From positions 558,001-622,000 of the forward strand of contig JADFUC010000767.1 of NCBI GenBank assembly GCA_019722365.1: a stretch of DNA of 64,000 nucleotides, read 5' to 3'. Below the pieces are notes generated by a model. That model had not been told where the DNA came from. It worked only from the letters and a program-made list of their open reading frames with translations, and searched no databases. The stretch comes from Lithospermum erythrorhizon (lineage: Eukaryota; Streptophyta; Magnoliopsida; Boraginales; Boraginaceae). Shown here piece by piece: positions 1-13,030 of this stretch (positions are counted from its first letter, which is position 1; the number at the start of each line of letters is the position of its first letter). Made by a program: the position numbers and the translations under genes.

Positions 1-1187
1 TTTAGGAAACACGCCATACACCATCCACATTCACAATCCAAAGTTGTGAATAACGTTTCGCGGTCCATAGCGCTGTCTAGCACTTCGCTACCGCGACGCG
101 CCGCGATACTGTGATCGCGCCGCTATTTACAACTATGTCACAATCACATATGAAAACAGACACGCACAGTTCATAAACGAGTTACCTAAATAACCATTAT
201 TATTTGCAAATAACAAAGATGTAATATAATAAATGTTCAGCTAAATCATGACAACAAATATAAAACAAAAAAACAAATCATGGATAAATGGTACTTGTAA
301 TTAACTAATCAGCTATAACTGAAACTCAAGGTTGTACAGAAAACCATTTCTGCCAATGGAGGGAGTGCAGAGATAGAATCCAGAATATTATGAATGCAAA
401 CTATGTTAAGGTCTTGTTCTTAATATACACAGATCAAAATCATCCATTGTGTTCATAATATGCCTACAACTCTCAAATAACTTATTTATGTAGTGTTCAC
501 AATAGATTATCAAACTGAAGATTCACAACTAAAACGACAACCATTTCTAATTAAGATCACCGTTGCAGCAATCCACTTTCTAAGTATAAATCATTACTCC
601 AGCAAGAAGAGCAAGATCCAGAATTTTACTCTGTCAAGAATAGTACAAATATAAAGCCTTTTCGTTAGATATTAAATGTTCACCTGTTAAAACTTAAAAA
701 ATGCAGGTATATTTTGCCCTACACCCTAGCAATCGGTAACAGGCATGACAACGGGTACTACAGCAAGCTCATTCAACTAAACAAGGTCCAAACATATCGT
801 TTTTAGCATAACAAGGAAAAACAGGTTCTTTACTTGGCCAATGAAAGCCATACATTACATTCATTTTCATTCAATTCAATACCATCCTCCTACCAAGCAA
901 AACCTTATATATTTGCCTACGAGTAAAACATACAAACACAAAAAAAGGAGCATTGTACTTGTCTCAAATGGATTTCCACAAACCGACATCACCCTCACTA
1001 TCAATCTCCTCATCAAAAATGCCAAAATTGATTACTTTTCAAATAAACAAAACAAAGAAGCATACTTTCCTCGTACCAAATCTCCTAACTCATCACATAC
1101 TTTACACACATTATTCGACAAGTAATCCAGTGAACACCCAAAAACAACAATACAAACTAGCACAATTCCAATGTGGCAGAACCAAAC
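1..1187 (-). other. Presumed first intron of the LPEAT1-like gene
   Basis: AT-rich sequence with no conserved coding block on either strand. It contains the 99-bp hAT MITE near its far end. The open frames overlapping 841-1454 are low-complexity or are read-through of the exon and show no family similarity. Confidence 0.6.
39..137. mobile_element. hAT-type MITE, 99 bp, with perfect 8-bp target duplication
   Basis: The left end reads CAAAGTTGTGAATAACG and the right end, on the other strand, CATAGTTGTAAATAGCG, so the ends are imperfect terminal inverted repeats of about 17 bp. TCACAATC is present directly outside both ends (31-38 and 138-145), which is the 8-bp duplication expected of hAT elements. 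The interior is GC-rich, CGCG-laden and has no coding capacity, unlike the AT-rich surroundings. It lies within what should be an intron of the LPEAT1-like gene. The ends and duplication are read directly; assignment to hAT is from duplication length and end style. Confidence 0.85.
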
Positions 1188-1703
1188 CTCGCGATTAAAC
1201 TGCTCATCAGCATAACTCTCCCTCCGCGTCTCACGAATCCAACAAAACCCCATCACAAACAACACCACCCTCGACAAAAACCTCCCCGTCCTCACAATAA
1301 CCCCCCGTCTCCACCCCCCCATATGCGCATAATCCTCCTGCTCACCCTCCTCTATATTCGGGGCCTTAGCCACCGTACAAATTCTACAAATCACATAATA
1401 AACAAGCAACAATGTCACCAACACAACTACCCGAATCGGGACCAAAACAACTAACCCTAACCCTAACAATATTTTCTCCTTAAATTTCAATTTCCCACAT
1501 CCCAAAATCCCATAATTATCACATCTAACAAATGGGGGGTATTTTTTGTCCAATTCCTCAATTGTCAACATTTGGACCTGGGAATGGGGGAGGGAGTCTG
1601 CCTTAAGGAGGGGGCGGTTGTCCTTGACGACGGGCTCATATTCGAGCTCGACGCGGTACGTTGGCGGTTGCGGAGTTAGGGTTTTCAGCTCCGCCGCCTG
1701 CAT
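1188..1703 (-). CDS. LPEAT1: Lysophosphatidylethanolamine acyltransferase 1-like, first coding exon (gene runs off the left edge)
   Basis: The exon encodes about 172 residues. Near residues 50-60 is EELDKKYPPFVRCD, followed by a hydrophobic membrane segment (about 75-105), then EEGEQEDYAHMGGWRRGVIV and RTGRFLSRVVLFVMGFCWI. This order matches the N-terminus of plant LPEAT1, an ER-membrane enzyme of the PlsC/MBOAT-independent acyltransferase type that reacylates lysophospholipids. The start is the first Met of the frame at 1703. A donor (GAG followed by GTTTGG) falls at 1187, after which the open frame loses family similarity and is read as intron. The catalytic NHxxxxD and EGTT motifs are not in the window; I looked for the next conserved exon in 1-1187 and did not find it. 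Family assignment is from memory of the Arabidopsis protein. Confidence 0.85.
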
Positions 1704-3383
1704 TTTATTTTTGCCCTAACGATAGAAATTATAAATTATAAAAATAGGAAATCTAATCAAACATCGGGGACTAATTAGCCCGCATTGTTTTTTTTAGGAA
1801 TTACGAATAAAAAAGATATGAATTTTAATTTAATAGTCGGGTCTAATCCGAATGCATTATTTTTCTCGCTAAAGAGTGAAATAGAAATTTTAATCTAACA
1901 ACGGGGTCTAATATTTGGCTGCATTGATGAATGAGTATTTTGGATATGGAATTGGAAATTAATGGAATGTTTTGTTGTTTTATATATGGAGTTTGGAGAA
2001 AAATTGATATTAATGGAGATAATTTTGAATGATTGATATATTATAGATCTGATTGTGACTTTTCTGAATGATTTTGTTGTGTTTGTGCATTTTGTTGATA
2101 CTCATTTTATCATTTTTAAGGGGTAGTTTATACAATTATATTCTTCTCATCCATTAAATTAAAATGTTCTATGCAAGTTTAGTACTGTAGGTTGGATGGA
2201 TTAGAACATGAGACATCTTACTTTGGTATGATAAAAACACATTAATAATAAATTTATGATTTGTAATTTATTTAATAGATTTTTTAATTTACCAAATGAT
2301 AATGACCAATTTATATAGTGGGTAGGGATGAGTGATGAGTCGTATTATATCTTAAATGATCTCAAGGCTAGTGCCTAGTAATATAGAATTATCGTGAAAA
2401 AAGAAAAATTGAAATTTAAGGTGTTATATTTAAGGACGGAAAAATCTCATATACCTCTTTTTTTGTATTCTTACAAAGTGAGTCATCAAATAAAAATTGA
2501 ACAACATTTGTGGAGGGAGTAAACAAGTCGGGCCATCTTTGAAATTGGAATTTATATTGTTCAACATTTAATATAATTAGCCATCGACATAAATATCAAA
2601 ATCTAAGTTTACCAATACGTAATTCGATGAAGTCATCATCGTAGCAGTCTCGAAGCCGGATACTTCAGAGGGGTAAATTGCGGGATGTGCCTCAACTGGT
2701 AGGATACTTGAGCTTCCCTTTAAACCCCTTCAATACGAGATTCTATCACTTGCGTGACTCGAACTCACATCGCATGAAGATGCTAGATGCTGATACTTAA
2801 CACTCAAGCTCTTTATTGATAAGAATAAATCTCATGCACGTTCAGTGATAGTGGCTGCATGGCAAACTTCAAAATTAGAATATATTAGTTTGTTCCGTTT
2901 ATCAGTTGTGCTATGGAGTTAATAATGCAATTCGATGGGTGAACCTTGAGTGCATTGATTATTCAATTTGAAAGTCTTGATTGTAATGCCGCATTCCATT
3001 TAATAGTTTGTGTGAATGCCTAAACGTTTGCAATGACAAATAGACAATTCTTGAAATGCATTAATATTCCATTGGAGTTATATTTAAATAGGAAAATATG
3101 ATTGGTTTGAATGACACTAATCGCGGTGTATTTATAATGGTAAAATGTAAAGCTACAAATATGAGGGAAGAGAAGGCGAAGAATTACACAGCACATAACT
3201 TCCTTTTGGGAAGACATCTTACTTGATGTTACATGACTTAACTTAAGAAGAAGATACCTTAACTTAAGAAGAAGATACTACAGAAATCTCAGAAACTATT
3301 TATGATCATAAGTTCATAACTCATAAGAGCTTTAGAGGAAGAAAATGGAAGGTCAGTTGTATCAACCATCCTTCAATGTGCGA
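1704..3383. other. Intergenic region between LPEAT1-like and DeSI-like genes
   Basis: AT-rich, no gene recognised. The part next to 1703 should hold the LPEAT1-like promoter and 5' leader. A possible SINE lies at about 2670-2860. Confidence 0.6.
2670..2860 (-). mobile_element. Possible tRNA-derived SINE remnant
   Basis: On the minus strand a B-box-like GAGTTCGAGTCAC (about 2753-2765) follows an A-box-like stretch around GAGCTTGAGTGTTAAG. This is the internal polymerase III promoter layout of tRNA-derived SINEs. No poly-A tail or target duplication was established. Confidence 0.3.
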
Positions 3384-5252
3384 TCACTGGATCGTTTTAA
3401 TTCCCAATAAACATCCTTTCAAAGGGGACCTCAAGAATATTGAAGATGACGACAACTGTCGCTGTCTCATTGAGACTGAAGACAGACAACTAAATGAACT
3501 TCTCAGCCTCCTCTTTTCACTATCATCATTTTCTTGGTAATTAGCATCTTGCACTGCAGATGTTTTGAGGTTTCCAGGCAACATGCAGTTAAAAGTTGAA
3601 CCTGAAAAACAATTGTTCAGAACACAGTTCATAATTAGTAAAAGAAACAATGGAAACTCCTTAGCCTGATGATGGGAAAATGAGATTACATATATGAAGA
3701 AAATTGTTGATTCTAAGCTCGCTATCAGTTACATTAGAAGCCAGGCAATGAATTACCATACTGCTGTGTTGTATCAGAAATAACCATATAACTTATAAAG
3801 ACGACCAAGCCAGAAACATAGGATTACTAAAAAAAATGAACTCATAATATGTAGAAAGGTAGGGAGAGATTCAACTAGAAGAATGTTGACGGGAAATAAA
3901 GTCGATAGTCTACTTCTAAAAAGATTCTACAAAATATTTCTCTGAATTATTGTTGATACCAAAAATTAACATTGAAAGTTTTTACTCAGTCGGTTTTTAT
4001 ATACATCCTACAGAGTTGGCACAAACCAAACATGGAAACTTAAGCAGCAGTAAGAAAACAGGACAGGTGAAGTTTATTTGTTTATAGTGAATAGAACTAG
4101 GGAGAATGGAAAAGAAAAATTACCTAATTTTGCCATTCGATTAACCCATTTGGGTATTTTCTTTCCAGTTAGCTTGTAGCACATATCTTTGCAGAAGTGG
4201 TTACAGTTCTTTACAATCAAGTGGTATGAATCCCCATTGTAGCTCGCAGCTTGGTGTTCCATGAACTCCCTGACCTGAATTGGGTCCATACATGTGGTTC
4301 CAATAAAAATAGACCTCCTAAACTTGAAGCCTGGACATTGACGAGGCTCAACTTTGAAGACACCACTTGTTGTGTAGTCATGAGCTCCAAATGCATATTC
4401 AGCTCCATGAACTGAGATCCGAGAAGCAGGGTAGTGAGAAGGGTCATTCATTGAGTAGTTCATTAGATTATATGAGTTTTGACAAGGAGGTAATCTCAAA
4501 GAAAAATACAGAAATCCAATTTTTACAACAATCCGTTCTTCTTGCACTTCAGTTTAATTTGCATGCTGCCGTTCTCTTCCCTAGTAGAATTTTACAAATG
4601 ATCTTCAAATTTAGCCTTATGTGACAAGAGCCAATAACCTTCACTTGTTTCACATCGATGTGAAGCATGAGGAGCTGAATGGTGAATGGGTCACTTATTG
4701 CAAACCGATCCACCCTTCGTTTATGTAAATGACTACTAAAATGAAAGTCTGAGTAGTATGTACAATCAATTTCCAGAAAATGGGCGACCAATTCTATTAA
4801 CTAGTCCACTCCCAGAAACGAAGGTCACCAAATAGTAGCACATTTACCCAGGAACGTTTTTGGCAACATTTGGCGACATTTCATCGAGTTTCAGAATCTT
4901 GGTAGGAAGGATGACTTATACTGCTTTTTATACAGATAAAACATCACACTAGTCGCACATTGCAGCAAGTTTAAACTATATTTTGTTTCTTCTTTATCCC
5001 AATTCACGCTTGACAGGAGTGTTTGATACAAGAAACATGACACAAATATGAAGGACTCATGTTCAAAAATTAATCATGTTTTCCACTGAGTATAGGGGTG
5101 CTGGGCATTTCAAAGTGTTGGCTAAGGTATAGGTTGATTAATTTGCCTTCCACCAGAATGAAAAATACTAATCCTGCCCAATAAACATAGCGAACCAAGG
5201 TGTCAAGAGTGCCATTGAGGTAAACTGGTGCATTGGCAGGATCACAAATCAA
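3384..5252 (-). pseudogene. DeSI-like PPPDE peptidase gene, probably inactivated in exon 1
   Basis: Three exons are visible: exon 1 (about 5252-5145), exon 2 (4411-4124) and exon 3 (3601-3384, stop at 3384). Exon 2 holds most of the PPPDE domain, with VHGAEYAFGAHDY, EPRQCPGFKFRRS and YHLIVKNCNHFCKDMCYKLT, whose KNCNHFC contains the family's catalytic Cys. Exon 3 encodes the Ser/Arg-rich tail. Exons 2 and 3 join in phase with GT-AG borders. Exon 1 should encode VYLNVYDLTP...GxFHSGVE with the catalytic His; it reads VYLN then GTLDTLVRYVYWAGLVFFILVE. The bases for FHSG are still there but out of frame, and the donor is GC instead of GT. The family is a deSUMOylating isopeptidase type. Compensating indels keep a frame open, so a translated but His-less protein is possible; sequencing error is the other explanation. 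Confidence 0.75.
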
Positions 5253-8239
5253 GCAGATTTTGCATGGGAATAGACAAAAATGGGTGCCCTGATTTGTTTT
5301 TCAAACTTGGCTTTGAGTTTCCACCCACTTTTATTTTGTCCCTATTGGCATGGTGATGTGCCCCAGGTGAAGTGATATTTGAATTGAACATGGAGCATCG
5401 TGGTACCTGAATCATGAAAAGAGGTTTCTTGGTTAAAATAGATATAGAGAGAGAGAGAGAGAGGGAGAGGGAGGGAGAAAGAGCATCTATAGTTTAAAGT
5501 TAAAGAGATCACAACCACAATAATTGACGGACGGTATAGGCCAACAGCATGGTTCTACACAAATTTTCTTACATTGTTTATATTCATGCATCTTAACATA
5601 CAGAGGATCAGATTCAAAATACATCATATTTTTTTAAGTTCGGTAGTTTTCAACTAGTATTGGCATCTGGTTTATGTAGTTAAGAGTTGCCATATGGGAG
5701 AATTTTCGGGTGATACAAGTTGACCTTCCAACAATCAAAATATAAAACGATTTCAACAGGTTCCCAAGTATGTATTTTTTATAGAAGCGAAGGATGTACA
5801 TAAATGAATGTAGATTAGCCTTATTGTAACCCCAAATTCCTAGTCATAGTAGAAAGTAGAAACTCAAACAAGCACATCAAAAATCAGTGGAAAGCCACCA
5901 ATGTGATTAGTTATGCATATAAAGAATAGGATACTCCATTCTGTATGCATACAAGTATACAAGTTCTCCATTTGTTTAGCCTGATAATACATAACTAGAT
6001 TTACCAATTTACATTTAGAGATTCAATGACAAAGACACATTTGATCTTTTAAGAGAAATTGAATAAAATGAAAAATAAAATCAAGAAGACAAACCACAAA
6101 ATATACTAGACTTCAAGAGAACTTGCAGAAAATTTCCCAGATCTTAAGTCCAAGCTGCAAGTTGAACAATACAAACCATAAAATGTACAATAACTGCTCA
6201 ATACATATACTAACATAAATTCCAAGAATCGATTTGACTAACACCAGACACATTTATATAAGAACTAAGAAGTAGAATTCACAAAGAAGCCATAGTTAAT
6301 TCACAGACTTGCAGTGAATACCCATTTATGAAGAAAACCAAAGATAACAGATCAACTATACCCATGGTGACACAATTCTTAACACGAATAGACGCATCTC
6401 CTTTTGATAAGAAGTTGATGTAAATGACCACTATTTTTTTGGGTCATGTATATGTATATTAAATGTGAAACTCGATAACATATTATTTATGTGTCAGATA
6501 TTATAAAAAAAATGTACATACTAAAATTTTGAGCTTTCCATCAAAATGTGTTAACTCACAAGGTCATACAATAATTCACAATACCCATTTGAGAAGAACC
6601 CCTAAAGAGACCAAAGCTTCAAACCTTTTCAACAATATATTAAGAAGCAGGGTGTTAAACTATGAGAGGGGGGCACCTGAAAATGGATATGTAACTGTAA
6701 CCAGTTGATAAATTATTAACATGCACTTAATCTTTTTGGCACAAAATGCAGATGATTAGGCTGAAAGCTACACAAGATCTTGCTAACTCACACGCACAAC
6801 TAGTCAACTACTTTTTGCTTGTTTAGTTAGTAAATAGTAAGCATTAATTGTTTGCAGATTAAACAATCATTGTTCACTTTTGCTAAATGTAGCATTTATA
6901 GCAAATTTATCAATTTATTCCCTTTTTAATTATAACTATGTCAACTACTAATATTTTGAGTAATTTGGAAACTATACTAAAAAATGAAATATTAGTGCTT
7001 TAAAATACGGAGTATTATTTAACTTTCTCTCTATTTTTACAATTTTTATTTTAAAGGTGGAATTTCAAGATACCATATTTGGTAGAGTAGTTGGAGAAAA
7101 TAAATCATGACGATTTAATTAATGACATACTCAAACAAGAAGTCCCCTATTTTCTTTAAGAAAACTTTCATATTGTAACATTGCATAATTCTTTTTACTT
7201 GTAATTTTACTTGTTCTTGCTTCAATACTCCTAACTCTAGCTCTATTTTTTTTTTCTTCCATTTTTTAAGAACTCCCCATTTCCTATTTCATCCCCACTT
7301 TGTTCCCATACCAAACATAACACAGTTGACTTGATAATTCTCTTTTATTACTCTTGAATTGCCATATTCTCTCTTCCTTTTCTACTGCATCTTGAACATT
7401 GAGTGGCATGAGAATAAGTAAAGGTTAACTTTTTTTGTTCTTTCATCTACTGCTTGTTTGGTTTAACTTTATAGGCCGAGGGAACAAAGTTGGATAAAAG
7501 CAGACAAAGTAAGAAATAAAGAGGAGTAAACGATAAGACAATGCAGATGAAAGTCAGTGAATATGAAACATAAAAACAAAAGGGTGCATGAATGCCCTCT
7601 TCATAAAAGTGGTCTCACACCTATGGCAGGACTTATTTCCATGGAAACTTACACGCATCCGTCGGAATATAGCAACGACCATGCATCCCCCAGTGTAGAT
7701 ATCAATCAAAAGGGGTGGTACTTGGCAGGATCTTTTGATTTTTAACAAAGCAATCTTATTACAAAAGAAAATTTTCAAGAAATATGCGAGGCATGACCGG
7801 GAAGCAACTAAAAACTTACACCAACTCAGTAAATCATCACACTAATTCGAAAAATATATAAACCTTTTGTCTTCAGTACATCAGCACGATCTGATGTAGC
7901 TCGAGCTTTAACGTAACTATGCAGTATTAAATCTTATTGCATAACTTCCTACTGATAACTTCCAACAAAACAAAACAAACCAATGCTAATCTTTGGGAAC
8001 ACAGATGTATACATCCTTGAGACAGGGTGAGTTTTATGACTCACAACATACAAGGCCCTGCCGATCACCATTTTGGGAGATGGCACATTTTGTTGTAACT
8101 TTCTCTTGCCTTAATTTAAGTTATGTTTTCTGTGAAGTATTAGGCTTCGGATTGTGTATTCCTTTGGGTGGTATCGGTACTGATGGTATTTATGTATCAC
8201 TGTAATGAACTGAAATGAAATTTCATGTCAATTTTCATC
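5253..8239. other. Intergenic region, no gene seen
   Basis: AT-rich sequence with a GA microsatellite near 5.45 kb. Frames at 7.55-8.2 kb have no recognisable family. Confidence 0.6.
5445..5478. repeat. GA-rich microsatellite
   Basis: A run of about nine GA units followed by GGGA-type variants. It lies just upstream of the DeSI-like gene and may be in its promoter. Confidence 0.9.
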
Positions 8240-11200
8240 CTACATAGCACCAAGCGAATTGAAATGATCCCATGCATCCTGCAATCGATGAATGCATTTC
8301 ACCCCTCAGGATTAAGTTCGACAGAGCAAAGAAAGACGATTGAAGTATAACTTATGAAGCATAAATACCTGCAGAATATCAAAAACTTTCTCAGCAATAT
8401 ATTTCTGGTGAGAAGCCGCGCCTTTCTGTTGTAGCTTATCTGGATGAAGGCAGAGCAAGGCTCTTTGATAAGCCCTCTTCACAGAGCTTCCTTCGATGAT
8501 ATCCACCAAAGGAACAGGCGTCCATCCACTTTCAGGCCAAAGAACCTATCAAAAAGCTAACATTAATAAGATGGCACGAGCTACAAGTGCAAGAAAAAAG
8601 TGATAGAAGCACTTCTGTTCATTGAGTTGCCTCTCTGAGTAACATCAGAACTAAAAGATCCTTCAATTGATAACACTATGAATGTCAGGTTGAATCAACT
8701 CTCTAGAGTTCGATCAATAATGGTATCCTTTTAGAAGATATTTTTAGCCTACTCGCAAATGTCAAAAATTTGAAGAGGCAAAAAGAGTCTTACCAATTGC
8801 AAGGTTGATAATAGAGACCGAATATTTCCTTTCCTCCCTTGTGACCATTGTTTAATTTTAGCATCAGAATCCTGTTTCAAAGTATCATACATAGAGAGTC
8901 GGAGCTCGAATGTCATATACAATTAACACCCAAGAATGAAGAAATTACTTTGATACAGTCAGGATCTTCACTAGGTTGTAAATCTATGACCTGATCATTA
9001 CTCAACTCTTCAACCTGCCAATGCATCACAAACAATATATGAATATTTATAGAATACAGAATTATATATATTTTCCATTAACATAAACAAGAAATTACAT
9101 ACCGAGAAACTCTCTCTAAAGTCAGTCTCTGAACTTGCATCTGTATCCTTAAAACTAAAGGATGCTGAGGGGGGAAAAGAAATAGTTATAATTCTGTCAG
9201 GTTAGGCGAAATGAAATTAATACCCTTTGTGTTTGAAGAATTGACACATAATGTAACTTTTCCGTAGTGGTTACCAGTAAAGAATGAAGCTTCCTTCTGC
9301 TCAGTGTATCTGCTACTCCTGTGATTTGGGATTTTTGGGCTAGATGGTTGTTTAACTTCATCTTTCATAGGACTTTCATCCATCTGTAAAGATGGAATTT
9401 GAATCAGAGATTCAGAGATACACAATACGTTCCTCACTCCAAATACCAATTGAAAATATGTTCATCTATAGGGAATATGTCAATATTTTACTTTGCGGAA
9501 AGCATTTAGAGTTCCGTCTGTTTTTTGTGCCTCCACTTCATCTGTTATCTTGTTTGAAAATTTCACTTCATTGTCCACTCTATAATTTTCTCTGCCTGTC
9601 CATCTGGAGCTCTGACTTTGATTATTAGAACTCACCTTAGACCTTTCAGCTGTTTCCTGGCGGAAGATCTTCACAAAGTCTCTTACCTTTCCTTTAACAC
9701 CAGTTTTATGAAGAATATCTCCTGAAATGCTTGGTGAACCCGGGTCATTATCTTTACCAACCATAGCCGTCTTTGAGCATTTCTTTCCTGCGTCACTGTT
9801 TTTCTCTTCGTTACTGAAGTTGGCTGATTTGGCTCCCTTTTTACCTTCCGAAGCTCTGTTAGTTCTCTCCTTTCTGTTTTCTTCAGAAAATAATAGAAGT
9901 TTTTTAGCTAGCACAACTTACATCTTGGACTGCTTGATCTAAAAGAGAACTTACCTTGTTCATCAACTTTCTTACTGAATGACACACCGAATGGCTTCAT
10001 TACGGGGTCAGGTTGTTTTTGTACAGGACTTAGAGATTTTTTGACATTGTTGGGTCTATCTATAAACCGAGACCTTTGAGTTTCCTCAATTACGTTGTAG
10101 CTCATTGAACTTTGGATGTCAACGGGATGGTGTTCAACGACATTATCAACTTCCAAGTGAAAGATGTCAAGATTAGCTTCCTTGGCAACTTCCTTTGAAC
10201 CAATCCTATCTTGGTTGCTTCTTTCATCATCTTTCTTAATTGTAATTTTAAATGACTCAGTTTGAGTATTTCTAGAAGCGATCTGATCACTCTTCTCTTC
10301 TACCTGCATAGTCTTTCCTTCCCTAAGAGGTATCAGCAATGGTACTTCTCCGTGTGCCCATTTGTGTATAGAGAAATGAAACTGGCTTCCATCTATTGGA
10401 GATTCAACATCTTCACCGTTCTTTTTGTTTGGTTTATCCTCCTTATTACTAACATTGACTCCATCTAGAGACTCCAAGTTACCAACAGAAGCTTCACGGG
10501 ATAAAGGGCTCTGGCGGTATTGATCGCCCCTTGACACATGTTTCCCCCTTATTGCTCGATTGAGAAACTTGGAAAAAGAAGCCTTCGAAAGAACTGGACT
10601 ACTTTTGCCATTTGATATTGCATCCTCATTCTTATTTGTGATACCATCATCATAAGCAAGACCAGGAGAAACCTTCGCTTTGCTTAGTTCTGAAGGCAGG
10701 CTGAAACATACACAAATTCAGAAAATGGTCTTGTGACTTGTGAGTTTCTGGAACTTATTTTCAGATATTAGATGAACTAATTCAGTCAACATGCCACAGC
10801 TAAATAATGTGAAAATACAGAAAAATTACCGAAATACAATTTATAGAATGAATCAGGCCAAACTAGCAACGACGATAACATATCGTCATTACTGAGATTT
10901 GAGGAACTCATTGGTTAGAATTAAACAAGAACTACAAAAACTGAAGACAAGGCCACACATTTGCTACAAAAACATAAATTATCGGTCAAGCCCTATGATC
11001 AGCAAACATTCTGCAATAAGACCCCTTTCAGTGCACTTAGTTCTCATAGACTCACACTTAAACAAATATATAGAGGTCATGCAAGGATCGTCCCCAAGCA
11101 TCATTAACATCGAAGTTACTATAAATAGACAGATTAAAGAAAAGGTGCAACTTCAGATTACAATTAGCTCTACAAGTTAAGTCCTTCGGCCAATTATCAG

Positions 11201-11805
11201 TCATATTAAGACTTAAAGACTTTAAAGTGTTACATAAGATGTTGGTGATGAAAAACTCGGAAAAAAGTGGACACAAATTCGAAACAATTTTTCTTTAGGT
11301 GTAATCAATTCACATAATCATCAAAAGTAGTTTAAAACCTGAATAGAGCAGGAAGAGAGGTACTGAAAGGCTCAGCTTTGGATGGCAAAGGCCTAGCAGG
11401 ACTTAAAGTCCTAGAACCTGGATTCGATCCCTGATAACAACTCTTCCTAGGTGAACTACAATTCTCATCACCTTTAAATATATCATCAAAGAAATCATTA
11501 TTCACATGTCTCTTTCTATTCACATTTTCTTCACCAAATACCGGCTTCTCAATCAGACCAGACCATGGATCAAATGTTGTCAAATTCACTTCACTGTTAT
11601 CCTCAGAGTTCTCCTCAAGAGGCTCACAAAAACTGTACCTCATCTGCACTTCTTGCATCGAATATCTCCTCGGAGGACCACCGAAAACATCATCAAAATC
11701 AATGTCTGAATCATTGTACCGAGTGCTCATTGAGTTTTCAAATGATTTCTGAGGTCTAGTTCCATTTCCAAACAACTCACCCCCCCTCTGAGCAAACCTC
11801 TCCAT
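8240..11805 (-). CDS. JAC1: JAC1: J-domain protein required for chloroplast accumulation response (auxilin-like)
   Basis: Nine exons join in continuous phase to 710 residues: 11805-11339, 10700-9955, 9880-9492, 9383-9275, 9164-9103, 9014-8949, 8871-8794, 8545-8369, 8278-8240. The N-terminus carries [14 protein letters not shown], a JAC1 and auxilin-like hallmark. The middle is long, hydrophilic and Ser/Lys-rich. The C-terminus is an auxilin-type J domain: [17 protein letters not shown], then [14 protein letters not shown] with the HPD motif that stimulates Hsp70, ending [11 protein letters not shown]. In Arabidopsis JAC1 is cytosolic and needed for blue-light chloroplast movement downstream of phototropins. 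The second intron is only 74 bp; an alternative acceptor would make it 47 bp, which I reject as too short. Length is close to the family. Start is the first Met at 11805. Confidence 0.92.
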
Positions 11806-13030
11806 ATTAAATAGCTAAATTTCAAACAATAAAAATGGCGGGAAATTGAATCACTCCTAATTTAGCTCAATCATCCATGCAAACCACCACAAAAACTCAC
11901 TTCAAGAACACCATTCATACCTAATACAGCTGAAATTTCATGAGTATAGATTTCTCATCAAAATAAAAATAAAACTGCACACAACAAATTTTAAAAAATG
12001 AATCTTAAATACAATTTAATTCTTGCTATGAAGAAAACCAAACATGGGTGTTGAGAATTAAGTCCTCATACATGTTTTGGTTAACTAAAAATCATTTTTA
12101 AATGGTAACAAATATTGTAGGAAATTTCAAGAAAATGACAGATAACTGATAAGAGTGGGGTTAGAGGTTTTTGTCTTTGTTGGAGGGGGGAAGTTTGAAG
12201 CCACAATTTCAAGAATGTTGATTAGTTTACTGAATGGTTAGTGGATAAGAAAGAAATATTTCAAGTGTACAAATCGAAAGGTTTTAGGCCAATTGCTTTC
12301 TTGGGCATTGACAAATGACAATTCATTTGTTGAAGACACCAATTTTGGTTCTTATTGTTTCATGATGTATGGAGGGGGTGTAATAACATGCGAGGGCCAC
12401 TAGTTGAACATGTGAAGGATGTTTAGTTAAGAACTAAACATGAGATTTTTTGTATCGACTGTCGCTATTCGTGGAGTGTGTATTGGTAGATCTCAGACTG
12501 TGAAGTGTGTATTGATAGATATGAAACTGACGTAATACCCTGCAAACCACGTCAATCAGTTAAACGACACTAGACAAATCCCATGTAAAAGGCTCGAGCA
12601 TGACAAAAGTCAATACTTGAACTCAGAATTTCATTTGGTAAAAATTAGTTCGTAGAACTACTTATGATTATTGGAAACACTTTTAGCATTAGAAGCTACC
12701 AAATAATAATGTGAATTTATTTACTTATGGTACATCTTTATGTCCAATTTTTGTTAGCATATAACTTCAATAATTGCATTATTAAACAAATCCTCTGGGG
12801 TGTATACAGTGATAGGAGCGTACAAAATCGGACTATAGAAGAAAAGCAAATCAGAGCATTTAGCTACTTTTGGTCATATACAGCCTCCAATTTTGAGCTT
12901 TTGTGACTGCAACTATGGTTTATAAGTGAAAAAACTGATAATCCCAACCCGACATCCGGCCTCTCATCTAACTTGACTGCAAAGTGGAAGAGCTTTCCTG
13001 TGAAATCCAAAAGCGAGAGGTTAGGATAAA
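11806..13030. other. Intergenic region between JAC1 and the PP2C-like gene
   Basis: AT-rich. The side near 11806 should hold the JAC1 promoter and leader; the side near 13030 the PP2C-like 3' end. No further gene or element recognised. Confidence 0.55.

Noticed and set aside
1032..1187. C-terminal extension of the LPEAT1 exon to a stop at 1032
   Set aside because: It starts exactly at a GT donor and has no family similarity.
841..1454. Plus-strand frames over the LPEAT1 exon
   Set aside because: Shadows of the minus-strand exon and of AT-rich intron sequence.
9908..9954. 47-bp intron in JAC1
   Set aside because: Too short for typical plant splicing; a better T-rich acceptor at 9881 gives 74 bp and keeps the frame.
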